Source: Desulfonatronovibrio sp.
Lineage (GTDB): Bacteria; Desulfobacterota; Desulfovibrionia; Desulfovibrionales; Desulfonatronovibrionaceae
Direction of reading: 5' to 3'
NCBI GenBank assembly: GCA_003558575.1
Contig: PWPY01000357.1
Coordinates: 1 to 7,032 of the forward strand
DNA length: 7,032 nucleotides
The position numbers were made by a program, and so were the translations under genes. Shown one piece after another: positions 1 to 6,208 of the stretch. The notes under the pieces were generated by a model, which was not told the DNA's origin, searched no databases, and worked only from the letters and a program-made list of their open reading frames with translations. Position 1 is the stretch's first letter. Every line of letters starts with the position of its first letter.

Positions 1-1291
1 CAGGCAGAAAAAGTGCGATCTGAGGAAAAACAGTCATGATTGCAATACAGACAAGGATTGTGAGAAGGTAGGGCCATGATCCCCGAAATATTGTCGTAAC
101 AGGAGTATCTTTGACAATTCCCGCCACAACATAAACATTAGCTCCCACTGGTGGTGTAATGACCCCCATGCCGACCACGAGAACAATAACTACTCCAAAC
201 CATATGGGATCAAATCCCAGTTGAACCACCACCGGATAGAATATAGGGATGGTAAGCAGTATCAGAGCCAGAGCATCAATAAAGCAGCCAAGAACAAGGT
301 ATATAAAAAGAATTACCGCGAGAACGGCAATGGGATGAATGGGCAGATCCGCTGCCCACATGGCCATGGTCATGGGTATATTGGTTACAGCAAGGAATCT
401 TCCAAAAACAGTAGCTGCAGCCACCAGGAACATGATCATGGAAGATATGCGGATGGAATCGCGAAGAGAGTCCAGGAATCCTTGCCAGGACAACTGTCTC
501 CTTGCAACAGCAACTGCAAGGGTGGCTGCAGCACCTACACTTCCAGCTTCAGTAGGGGTAAAATAGCCCATGAACAGTCCACCTATGACCGCAAGGAAAA
601 TTATGATGACCTCAATGCCTCCATTGAGTACAGCCCTTATTTTTTCTTTTACCTTTACCTTTGGTCCAAGGGGAGCAAGCTTGGGATTGCGTATAACCAT
701 GATGGATGTGACCAGCATAAAGAGAAGCATGAGTAAAATGCCCGGAAAAATACCTGCCAGAAAAAGATGTGCTATAGATTCACCAGTGGCTATTCCATAA
801 AGTATGAAGATTACGCTGGGCGGGATCATAACTCCCAGAATAGCTGATGAAGCCACAACTGATGTAGATAGGGATCTTGAGTATTTATATCGCTTCATTT
901 CAGGAACAGCCACCGCGCTCATGGTTGCGGCAGTTGCAGTGGTGGAACCGCAGATGGCCCCGAAGGCTGTACTGGCCCCAATGGTTGCCAGTGCCAGTCC
1001 GCCAGGCAGACTGCCTATAACCTTGTATGCCGCATCATAAATGCGTCTGCTGATTCCAGCATGGTATGCAATATATCCCATCCAAACGAAAAGAGGCACT
1101 ACAATAAGGGAGTAGGAGGCAAAAGTGTTGTAAATTGATGAAGCTGCAATGGACAATGCTGCTTCTGGAGATATCAGAAGTGAATAGCCTGCAACACCGA
1201 CCACCAGCATGACATACGCCACTGGCATGCGTGCAATTATCAGAATAAAAACAAAAATAATTGCCAGACAGCCGATTTGAAGGGGGGTCAA
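1..1291 (-). CDS. dctM: TRAP transporter large permease subunit, DctM family (3' end cut by window edge)
   Basis: This is the large membrane subunit that forms the ion-coupled transport channel of a TRAP system in the inner membrane. I read 430 uninterrupted codons, close to the usual family length of about 425-435, so only the last few residues lie outside the window. Family landmarks in order are an R-M-P-V-A-Y motif in the first membrane segment (22-26), GSTTATAA (115-122) followed by VPEMKRYKY (129-137), LGVMIPPS (152-159), FLAGIFPG (177-184), YFTPTEAGS (243-251), GCFIDALA (335-342) and GVITPPVGAN (376-385). Many hydrophobic stretches fit about a dozen membrane helices. I chose the TTG start at 1291 because the first in-frame ATG is codon 22, inside the conserved first helix, and because AGGA lies 7 bases upstream of the TTG. 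The TTG overlaps the dctQ stop codon (TTGA), so translation is probably coupled. The family call is very secure; the substrate cannot be told from this subunit. Confidence 0.95.
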   Translation of the reverse strand, partial: MTPLQIGCLAIIFVFILIIARMPVAYVMLVVGVAGYSLLISPEAALSIAASSIYNTFASYSLIVVPLFVWMGYIAYHAGISRRIYDAAYKVIGSLPGGLALATIGASTAFGAICGSTTATAATMSAVAVPEMKRYKYSRSLSTSVVASSAILGVMIPPSVIFILYGIATGESIAHLFLAGIFPGILLMLLFMLVTSIMVIRNPKLAPLGPKVKVKEKIRAVLNGGIEVIIIFLAVIGGLFMGYFTPTEAGSVGAAATLAVAVARRQLSWQGFLDSLRDSIRISSMIMFLVAAATVFGRFLAVTNIPMTMAMWAADLPIHPIAVLAVILFIYLVLGCFIDALALILLTIPIFYPVVVQLGFDPIWFGVVIVLVVGMGVITPPVGANVYVVAGIVKDTPVTTIFRGSWPYLLTILVCIAIMTVFPQIALFLP

Positions 1292-1785
1292 TTTCTTTTC
1301 CTTTTTTTGAGCAAGGTGGAGATAGATTTAATGATATCAAGCAATGCTGTCAGAGAGAGCATGGCAAACCCGGATGCCACCAGATAGTAAACTGGATATA
1401 ACGGTATGGATAGAATTGATGTTTCCAGGCCCCTTGCGTGCATCATATTGCCATACTTGAAGATTCCCCAGCATATGCTGGAGATAAAAATAAGAGAGAT
1501 AGTGCTGGTGATAAGGTCAACCAGAGCCTGATTTCTCAAAGAAAGCTTGTCTACCAGGAGACTGACGGTAACATGGCCTCTGGTTACAGCGCAGTAAGCT
1601 ATACCCATGGATAAAATAACAGCCCCGAGAATTTCTACCAGTTCATAGCTGCCGGGCAAGGGCTTCCACCATATCCGTAAAAGGATATTGGAGACGATGA
1701 CCAACATAACCAGCACTAAGGCGAGCTGGGCAAGCTGGGAAGTTTTTTTAGACAGGGTGTAGATTGTTTTTTCCAGGATCGTCAC
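1288..1785 (-). CDS. dctQ: TRAP transporter small permease subunit, DctQ family
   Basis: This is the small four-helix membrane subunit that pairs with DctM and docks the substrate-loaded binding protein. The 165 residues show four hydrophobic segments (about 20-39, 48-68, 88-110 and 126-150). The family signatures are present: GSYELVEILG (45-54) after the first helix and RGHVTVSLLVDKL (69-81) after the second. The C-terminus is very basic (KKRKRN), as expected for a cytoplasmic tail. The start is a GTG with GAGGA 7 bases upstream, and no in-frame ATG fits. It lies 86 bases downstream of the dctP coding region, behind a strong hairpin, and its stop overlaps the dctM TTG start. Small permease sequences diverge fast, so the assignment rests on length, topology, the two motifs and position between dctP and dctM. 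Together these are convincing. Confidence 0.93.
   Translation of the reverse strand: MTILEKTIYTLSKKTSQLAQLALVLVMLVIVSNILLRIWWKPLPGSYELVEILGAVILSMGIAYCAVTRGHVTVSLLVDKLSLRNQALVDLITSTISLIFISSICWGIFKYGNMMHARGLETSILSIPLYPVYYLVASGFAMLSLTALLDIIKSISTLLKKRKRN
1299..1302 (-). promoter_or_regulatory. Shine-Dalgarno site that fixes the dctM TTG start
   Basis: AGGA on the minus strand, embedded in the purine-rich codons for the basic tail of DctQ, lies 7 bases before the TTG at 1291. No ATG or GTG is available nearby in the dctM frame, and the next in-frame ATG falls within a conserved membrane segment. The site therefore supports TTG initiation. Confidence 0.65.
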
Positions 1786-1792
1786 TGAGAAA

Positions 1793-1797
1793 TCCTC
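1793..1797 (-). promoter_or_regulatory. Shine-Dalgarno site for the dctQ GTG start
   Basis: GAGGA on the minus strand sits 7 bases upstream of the GTG at 1785, between the intergenic hairpin and the start codon. This well-placed site justifies using the GTG. Confidence 0.65.
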
Positions 1798-1804
1798 AAA
1801 AGAA

Positions 1805-1841
1805 TTCCCCGGTCAGGTGATAAGATCGCCTGGCCGGGGAA
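1805..1841 (-). terminator. Strong stem-loop between dctP and dctQ (probable attenuator or mRNA-stabilising hairpin)
   Basis: Two 16-base arms (1805-1820 and 1826-1841) flank the 5-base loop TAAGA. They match at 14 of 16 positions and contain a CCCCGG/CCGGGG core. In the dct transcript the two imperfect positions are C-A mismatches; in a plus-strand transcript they would be G-U pairs, making the helix continuous. After the hairpin the dct RNA reads UUCUUUUG, only a weak U-run, so full termination is unlikely. Position after the binding-protein gene suggests partial termination or protection of the dctP message from 3' decay, giving more DctP than DctQM. I see the structure directly; the role is inferred from comparable hairpins after binding-protein genes. 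Confidence 0.6.
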
Positions 1842-1842
1842 T

Positions 1843-1868
1843 ATGTTAGAATGTTAGAATGTTAGAAT
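1843..1868. repeat. Three tandem copies of an 8-base repeat (ATGTTAGA)
   Basis: ATGTTAGA occurs three times without interruption at 1843-1850, 1851-1858 and 1859-1866, followed by a partial AT. The block lies immediately downstream of the dctP stop and directly abuts the hairpin. The unit length is not a multiple of three, so the array is non-coding. It may be a small variable-number repeat formed by replication slippage, and copy number could change the distance from the dctP stop to the hairpin. Confidence 0.8.
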
Positions 1869-1871
1869 ATA

Positions 1872-2966
1872 TTAATATTTTTCAGAAAATTCTTTATCAA
1901 ACTCCCTAACGATTTCCACTGTTCTTGATGCAGGGTGTCCCTGTGCCTCTCTTCTGGAAATCCAGTTCTGGACTACAGGCTCGACTCTGGAAATCCATTT
2001 GAGTCTTTCCTCCTCTGAGAGATCTATAATTTCTATTCCCTGCTCCTCTACAGCCTGATCAAGGATGTCTTCAGAAAATTCATCCATCATCTGAGCGTAA
2101 CGTATAACAAATTCTTCATTCATTTCTTCAAATATTTCCTGGATATCAGCAGGCAATGAATTCCAGACGTTCTTATTCATGACTTTCATGAAAACTACAT
2201 TATATAAGAAAGGTGTATTGGTTACATAATCAATAACTTCAGCAAGCCTGAATGCCCTGAGGGTTTCATTGGGAGCCAGGATTCCATTAACCAGTCCTTG
2301 GTCAAGGGCAAGGTAGGATTCAGACATGGGCATAGCGTGAGTGGTTGCTCCAAGACTTTCAATCGAGGGAACCGTACCACCTACCGCACGAATTTCCATT
2401 CTTCCCATATCTTCCAATGTCCTGACAGGTCTCTTGGACATGATATTGCCCGGTCCTGTAGCCCACAAGAAAAGGACTTTGACATCACTGAATTCATCTC
2501 TGCCAAGTTCATCCTTAATTTTTTTGTACCCTTCATTGGCAGTAGCAGAAGCTGAAGTTGCATTGGCATTGATATAGCCGGGAAGCTCAAAGGCTTCGGT
2601 AAGGGGGAACATGCCGGGTGTATAAGAAGGACATGTTGTCCCAATATCAGCTACACCATTAGAAACACCAGTGTATATTTCTCTGGCTCCAAGGAGAACC
2701 TCTCCGGGATGGAGTGTTATTTTTACCCTTCCCTGGGTTCTTTTTTCAATTTCATCAATCCAGAGTTGATGCATCTGTGCGACCTGAAAAGCTGTTGAAG
2801 GCCAGAATGTTGCCATGGAAAGATTAAATGTCTTTGTTGCATCTGTTTCAACACCCTCGGGATCATCTGACGAAGAGCATCCAGCTATTAAAAGTAAAGT
2901 TGTTAAGGAAAAAATTACAGACCATATTCTAACGGCTTTTTTTGTATGCATTTTTTTGTGCTCCAT
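1872..2966 (-). CDS. dctP: TRAP transporter substrate-binding lipoprotein, DctP family
   Basis: This is the periplasmic receptor of the TRAP system, lipid-anchored here instead of freely soluble. The longest reading frame gives 364 residues, but initiation is more likely at codon 6 (ATG at 2951), because GGAG lies 9 bases before it while nothing like a ribosome binding site precedes the first ATG. A lipoprotein signal follows: a basic start, a hydrophobic core and a lipobox L-I-A-G-C with the acylated Cys at residue 30, then a Ser/Asp-rich tether. DctP hallmarks include NGVADIG (103-109), the loop around SYTPGMFPLTEAFELPG (114-130) and EIRAVGG (191-197). Arg193 corresponds to the arginine that clamps the substrate carboxylate in characterised DctP proteins, so an organic acid is the likely ligand class. 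The mature protein is markedly acidic. It is the first gene of the dctPQM operon. The exact substrate is unknown. Confidence 0.95.
   Translation of the reverse strand: MEHKKMHTKKAVRIWSVIFSLTTLLLIAGCSSSDDPEGVETDATKTFNLSMATFWPSTAFQVAQMHQLWIDEIEKRTQGRVKITLHPGEVLLGAREIYTGVSNGVADIGTTCPSYTPGMFPLTEAFELPGYINANATSASATANEGYKKIKDELGRDEFSDVKVLFLWATGPGNIMSKRPVRTLEDMGRMEIRAVGGTVPSIESLGATTHAMPMSESYLALDQGLVNGILAPNETLRAFRLAEVIDYVTNTPFLYNVVFMKVMNKNVWNSLPADIQEIFEEMNEEFVIRYAQMMDEFSEDILDQAVEEQGIEIIDLSEEERLKWISRVEPVVQNWISRREAQGHPASRTVEIVREFDKEFSEKY
2961..2964 (-). promoter_or_regulatory. Shine-Dalgarno site favouring codon 6 as the dctP start
   Basis: GGAG on the minus strand, made of bases from codons 1 and 2 of the longest reading frame, lies 9 bases before the second in-frame ATG (2951). 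The 15 bases before the first ATG (2966) are U/A-rich and contain no purine-rich ribosome site. Initiation at 2951 would give a 359-residue precursor with a more typical short lipoprotein signal peptide. Confidence 0.55.
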
Positions 2967-3046
2967 AATAGAAATGTAAAAAATTAGGGCCTTCTACGTT
3001 TCGTGTGGAATTGCTGCTCACAATTATTTGTTTGCCCCGCTTTTGG

Positions 3047-3052
3047 ATTATA
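3047..3052 (-). promoter_or_regulatory. Second candidate -10 box (TATAAT) nearer dctP
   Basis: This perfect TATAAT on the minus strand lies about 80 bases upstream of dctP. No acceptable -35 hexamer is found at 16-18 bases; TTGAAG is present but 21 bases away. If used, it would place the transcript start just before the AATTG/CAATT inverted repeat, suggesting an activator-dependent or repressed promoter. The call is tentative. Confidence 0.25.
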
Positions 3053-3108
3053 AAAAACTGAGCAGTTTACTTGCTTCAAAATCCATATGAAACGTCGATG
3101 AACCAATA

Positions 3109-3114
3109 ATTATA
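3109..3114 (-). promoter_or_regulatory. Candidate -10 box (TATAAT) for dctPQM
   Basis: A perfect TATAAT lies on the minus strand about 140 bases upstream of dctP. The best upstream match to a -35 box is TTACAA at a 19-base spacing, which is weak and over-long. The hexamer partly overlaps the left arm of a 6-base inverted repeat (ATAGCT at 3112-3117, AGCTAT at 3126-3131), a layout compatible with repressor control. In an AT-rich spacer such hexamers also arise by chance. Confidence 0.3.
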
Positions 3115-3181
3115 GCTGGATAATAAGCTATGATTGTAACTAAACCTTACTCATAAACAAAAAGTCAATAGACAGAGATGA

Positions 3182-3222
3182 TTAGATGTAAAAAATAAAA
3201 CCATACAACAAAAGACATCTAA
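3182..3222. repeat. Perfect 8-base inverted repeat TTAGATGT ... ACATCTAA
   Basis: The arms at 3182-3189 and 3215-3222 are perfect complements separated by 25 AT-rich bases. As RNA this would be a weak AU-rich stem with a large loop, not a typical terminator. As DNA it could be a split binding site upstream of the candidate dctP promoters. No function can be assigned. Confidence 0.5.
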
Positions 3223-3321
3223 CATTATCCAAAATACGGTTGTTTGTAAAACTTTTCTTGCCAATGCTTCAGAGTTGTCCAGAATAACAATGCGCTAATC
3301 TGCGTCCAATGGATGTGTTGA

Positions 3322-5253
3322 TTACAATAATCCCTGTTCCCAGTTCCATAGACCGGGGCGTTTTTTGAGTTCCATTTTTTTGGGCAAAGGTTCTTTCATA
3401 TTCAGGAATAATGAGAAACCAGCCTGGGAAAGCTCTTTTTCATGTTCTGTAAGATTTATTTCCCAGTTGGGAAATGTATAGTAATTTTCATCGTGCTGGC
3501 TGGTCCAGAATGTTTCTCGTTTTGGACTTTCAAATACTGCAATGGGTCTGGCCTGACTGGCAAAGGTCCTTGATACGCAAACAGGCCACAGTCCCTTGGT
3601 AATTATTCCTGTGGGCATACATGATGAACCGGCCAGGGTTAGAAGGTCATGTCTTGATAGTTCCGGACTGAGGATTGTTCCTTTGATTCCCATTTCTTTG
3701 AGGATCTTTATATGGGCCTGGTTGGCTACGTTACAATACGGCCCAGCCCAGAGATTAAGCTTTTTAGATTGATTAAATAAACCCATCTGCCATGGAGATC
3801 CCAGGACAAAATTAGAAGCGCCTTTATCCTGAAGATAAGTGATAAGTTCCTTCCATTTCTCCTCAGCTCCAGGCCAGATAACAGGAGGCAAAAAATACCA
3901 GTTGTTTTTAAAAGGAGCAAGCTTGGGACGGATGACAGGTGATAAACTCAATTGCAGCCCAATGGGATTTTTAATCTTGGGAGGATAGCGATACACATCA
4001 AGAAAAACAGGCGTAATCTTTTTGTGTATTGAAGCAGCCGGGTTATAGGAAAATGAACTCTTTTGCGTATGCTGGTCAGCTGCAGGGAGTTTTTTCTCCA
4101 GGATCTTTATCATGTCCATGAGCTCTTTCTCCTGTCGGTCAATGAGAAAGACAGGGAGTCCATGCCTGCATCCGGGTGGGAGATTGAATTTTCCTTTTGC
4201 TGGCACAGGTTTTCTGATTTTTATTACCTTATGCCCGGGATCTCCTTCGTAACCTATCCTCAAAAGATCACCGGGAATAAGAGGATACCAGGGAGTAATA
4301 AAAATATCCTTTTGTCCGCCCTTGGTTTTTCCTGAGAATCTGCCCGAGGCTGGTTCATTTTTTGGGTCAATGGGAATAAATGGCCTTTGGGGAAGGAAGT
4401 TATAGTGGGTAAATTTGCGACCAAGGGCAAGGTTGAGCAGCTCTACAGCCTCTTTCTTGGCCTTTGTGCTGTCCGGATTATCCCGTAAAATCTGGTAGGC
4501 TTTTGACGTGTAAAAGACGTAATGCGGCCCTTTTTTCCGTCCCTCGATTTTCCAGGCGCGTAACCCAGGAATTCCAATAAGAGTTTTGGCTAATATATCA
4601 AGCCCCAGATCCTGACATGAAAAGTAAGTTCCTTTGGAACCTTTGTATGTATATACACGCCTGCAGGGCTGGACACATCTGCCTCTGAGGCCGCTTTTGC
4701 CTCCAAGAAAACTGCTCCAGTAGCAACGACCTGAAATGCCGTAACAAAGAGCCCCATGAACAAATACTTCCAGATCAAGTATTTCCGGCTGGGCAATTTG
4801 TCTGATCTCATCAATATTCAGTTCTCTGGGCAGGACAACTCTTGAAACACCAAGTTTTTTCAGATGATTCAATCCTGATATAGAATGGAAGTTTCCAAGA
4901 GTTGACAAATGGAGTTCACTCGTAACTCCAACCTGGCTGGCAATATCAATCATGCCGGGATCAGAAAAGATCAGGGCGTCAGGACCTGCCTGGTGATTGA
5001 GTCTATGGAGAAGTCTGCCGACTTTATCAGGTTCATCAGGTTTAATAAGGGTATTTAAGGCAACATACACTTTGCAGTTTTTAGATCTGGCCAATTCAGT
5101 CAGACTGCAGATTTCTGAAATGGAAAAGTTGTCGGCTTCCATGCGGGCTGAAAAATGTTTCAATCCGCAGTATACAGCATCAGCACCTGAAGCCAATGCA
5201 GCAAGAAAAGAAAGTTTATTTCCTGCTGGAGCCAGAATTTCTGGTTTATTCAT
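3322..5253 (-). CDS. U32-family protein, long form (putative Fe-S hydroxylase, formerly 'peptidase U32/collagenase')
   Basis: The N-terminal half is a clear U32 domain: EILAPAG (5-11), ADAVYCGLKHFSAR (24-37), ELHLSTLGN (113-121), and the family signature region EVFVHGALCYGISGRC (162-177) followed by GLRGRCVQPCRR (188-199). Cys170, Cys177, Cys193 and either Cys197 or Cys213 are candidate [4Fe-4S] ligands, as in UbiU/UbiV and related RNA hydroxylases. A beta-rich middle region (about 315-375) follows. The C-terminal third (about 450-565) looks like a degenerate second U32 half that lacks the cysteine set. The length of 643 resembles RlhA (23S rRNA hydroxycytidine synthase, about 650 residues), but I cannot assign orthology. 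Known members hydroxylate rRNA, tRNA or quinone precursors, and the old protease label is doubtful. The start ATG overlaps the oppF stop by 8 bases and has AAGGTG 8 bases upstream, so the gene belongs to the transporter operon. The family call is sure; the reaction is unknown. Confidence 0.9.
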   Translation of the reverse strand: MNKPEILAPAGNKLSFLAALASGADAVYCGLKHFSARMEADNFSISEICSLTELARSKNCKVYVALNTLIKPDEPDKVGRLLHRLNHQAGPDALIFSDPGMIDIASQVGVTSELHLSTLGNFHSISGLNHLKKLGVSRVVLPRELNIDEIRQIAQPEILDLEVFVHGALCYGISGRCYWSSFLGGKSGLRGRCVQPCRRVYTYKGSKGTYFSCQDLGLDILAKTLIGIPGLRAWKIEGRKKGPHYVFYTSKAYQILRDNPDSTKAKKEAVELLNLALGRKFTHYNFLPQRPFIPIDPKNEPASGRFSGKTKGGQKDIFITPWYPLIPGDLLRIGYEGDPGHKVIKIRKPVPAKGKFNLPPGCRHGLPVFLIDRQEKELMDMIKILEKKLPAADQHTQKSSFSYNPAASIHKKITPVFLDVYRYPPKIKNPIGLQLSLSPVIRPKLAPFKNNWYFLPPVIWPGAEEKWKELITYLQDKGASNFVLGSPWQMGLFNQSKKLNLWAGPYCNVANQAHIKILKEMGIKGTILSPELSRHDLLTLAGSSCMPTGIITKGLWPVCVSRTFASQARPIAVFESPKRETFWTSQHDENYYTFPNWEINLTEHEKELSQAGFSLFLNMKEPLPKKMELKKRPGLWNWEQGLL

Positions 5254-6208
5254 ATAAAAAACACCTTACTGATTGTCCTGATGATATTTCGGTCCATTTA
5301 GGCTTTTTTTGATCACAGATATCCATTTTTTCCGGGCATCTGGGGTGAAAGTAGCAGCCTTGTGGAGGATCAAGAGGGTTGGGAGGTTCTGAGCTTGTTA
5401 TTAAAGACCTGCTTTTTATTTCGGGATCTGGAATGGGAATTGAAGCCAGCAGGGCTTTGGTATAAGGATGACAAGGGTTGTTATAAAGATCATTTTTATC
5501 TGCTGTCTCCATTAGTTGACCAAGATACATTACTGCGACCCTGGAACAGAGATATTTAACTACAGAAAGATCATGGGAGATAAACATATAGGAAAGATTT
5601 AAGTCTTTCTGAAGTTTTTTTAAAAGTTTAAGTATCTGGGCCTGAACAGAAACATCAAGTGCTGAAACAGGTTCGTCGCAGATAACCATGTCCGGGTCTA
5701 AGGCAATGGCTCTGGCAATGGCAATCCTTTGTCTCTGGCCACCGCTGAACTCATGAGCGTATCGAGACGTATGGCTTTGAGACAAACCAACCTTATCAAG
5801 CAGCTCAATGACTTTGTGACGAATATCAGCCCTTGACCCAAACTTATGGATTTTCAAGGGTTCTGAAATAATATTTTCTATTTTCTGTCTCGGGTTCAGG
5901 GATGAAAACGGATCCTGAAATATCATCTGTATTTTCCTGCTTTTGAGCAAATCTGTAGATGATCCTACTTCTTCTCCGTCCAGGATTACTGTTCCCTGAC
6001 TTATCTTTTCAAGGCCACAGGCAATTTTTCCAAGAGTTGACTTGCCGCACCCTGATTCACCCACAAGGCCCATAGTTTCGCCTTTTTTCAGATCAAGGCT
6101 TACCCGATCAACCGCCTTGAGCCAGGCTGTTTTTTTTATCCATGTGCCGGTCTTTACAGGGAAAGCCTTGCTTACATTCTTAAAAGACAAGTAGATATTA
6201 TCAGTCAT
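5246..6208 (-). CDS. oppF: Oligopeptide/dipeptide ABC transporter ATP-binding protein, OppF/DppF type
   Basis: This is a cytoplasmic ATPase that, with the OppD-type partner encoded just upstream, powers peptide import through the inner-membrane permeases. The 320 residues are full length and carry every expected element: Walker [10 protein letters not shown] (50-58), Q-loop Gln98 in [15 protein letters not shown] signature FSGGQRQR (154-161), Walker B MVICDEP (174-180), D-loop SALD (182-185) and switch His212 in FISHDLSV. The C-terminal extension [11 protein letters not shown] and [15 protein letters not shown] is diagnostic of the Opp/Dpp subfamily, with Cys285, Cys291, Cys298 and Cys316. 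The ATG at 6208 overlaps the oppD stop by 8 bases, and AGGTG lies 11 bases upstream, a slightly long spacing. F-type rather than D-type is supported by position and by the [20 protein letters not shown] wording. Whether the cargo is dipeptides, oligopeptides or another small solute such as nickel cannot be decided here. Confidence 0.95.
   Translation of the reverse strand: MTDNIYLSFKNVSKAFPVKTGTWIKKTAWLKAVDRVSLDLKKGETMGLVGESGCGKSTLGKIACGLEKISQGTVILDGEEVGSSTDLLKSRKIQMIFQDPFSSLNPRQKIENIISEPLKIHKFGSRADIRHKVIELLDKVGLSQSHTSRYAHEFSGGQRQRIAIARAIALDPDMVICDEPVSALDVSVQAQILKLLKKLQKDLNLSYMFISHDLSVVKYLCSRVAVMYLGQLMETADKNDLYNNPCHPYTKALLASIPIPDPEIKSRSLITSSEPPNPLDPPQGCYFHPRCPEKMDICDQKKPKWTEISSGQSVRCFLYE
5262..5267 (-). 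promoter_or_regulatory. Shine-Dalgarno site for the U32 gene inside oppF
   Basis: AAGGTG on the minus strand, within the last codons of oppF, lies 8 bases before the U32 ATG. Together with the ATGAATAA overlap it supports this start and coupled translation. Confidence 0.6.

Larger units (their letters stand above)
2967..3321. other. 355-base AT-rich intergenic region upstream of dctPQM
   Basis: No gene was found here on either strand. The region separates the U32 stop from the dctP start, so it should hold the TRAP promoter and the end of the upstream transcript. On the minus strand there are perfect TATAAT hexamers at 3109-3114 and 3047-3052. There is also a TTGACT at about 3162-3167, but it is not at a usable spacing from a good -10. 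Inverted repeats occur at 3112-3131, 3182-3222 and around 3007-3027. No GC-rich hairpin with a U-run follows the U32 gene, and no GG-N10-GC sigma-54 element was seen. Confidence 0.6.

Noticed and set aside
221..736. Plus-strand open frame of 171 codons
   Set aside because: It lies wholly antisense to dctM. Its composition is low in hydrophobic core residues with no domain signal, and it reflects the codon pattern of the membrane protein on the other strand.
1035..1340. Minus-strand frame of 101 codons across the dctQ/dctM junction
   Set aside because: It is an alternate frame inside two well-supported genes, is Cys/Ser-rich and shows no motif.
1843..1868. CRISPR-like array
   Set aside because: The units are only 8 bases long and directly adjacent, with no spacers.
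3218..3225. Octamer TCTAACAT matching, in reverse, the 8-base tandem repeat at 1843-1866
   Set aside because: It is a single AT-rich octamer in opposite orientation over a kilobase away, easily due to chance.
3182..3321. Intrinsic terminator for the U32 operon
   Set aside because: No GC-rich stem followed by a U-run exists after the U32 stop. The TTAGATGT/ACATCTAA repeat is AU-rich with a 25-base loop.
2967..3321. Sigma-54 promoter, expected for some DctBD-controlled dct operons
   Set aside because: I searched the minus strand for GG-N10-GC with TGGC and TTGC boxes and found no acceptable match.
4063..4335. Plus-strand frame inside the U32 gene
   Set aside because: It is antisense to a full-length conserved gene, has no supporting ribosome site and matches no recognisable family.
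3322..5253. Calling the U32 protein a collagenase or peptidase
   Set aside because: The name is historical. No catalytic residues of a recognised protease class are visible, and characterised relatives are Fe-S-dependent hydroxylation enzymes.
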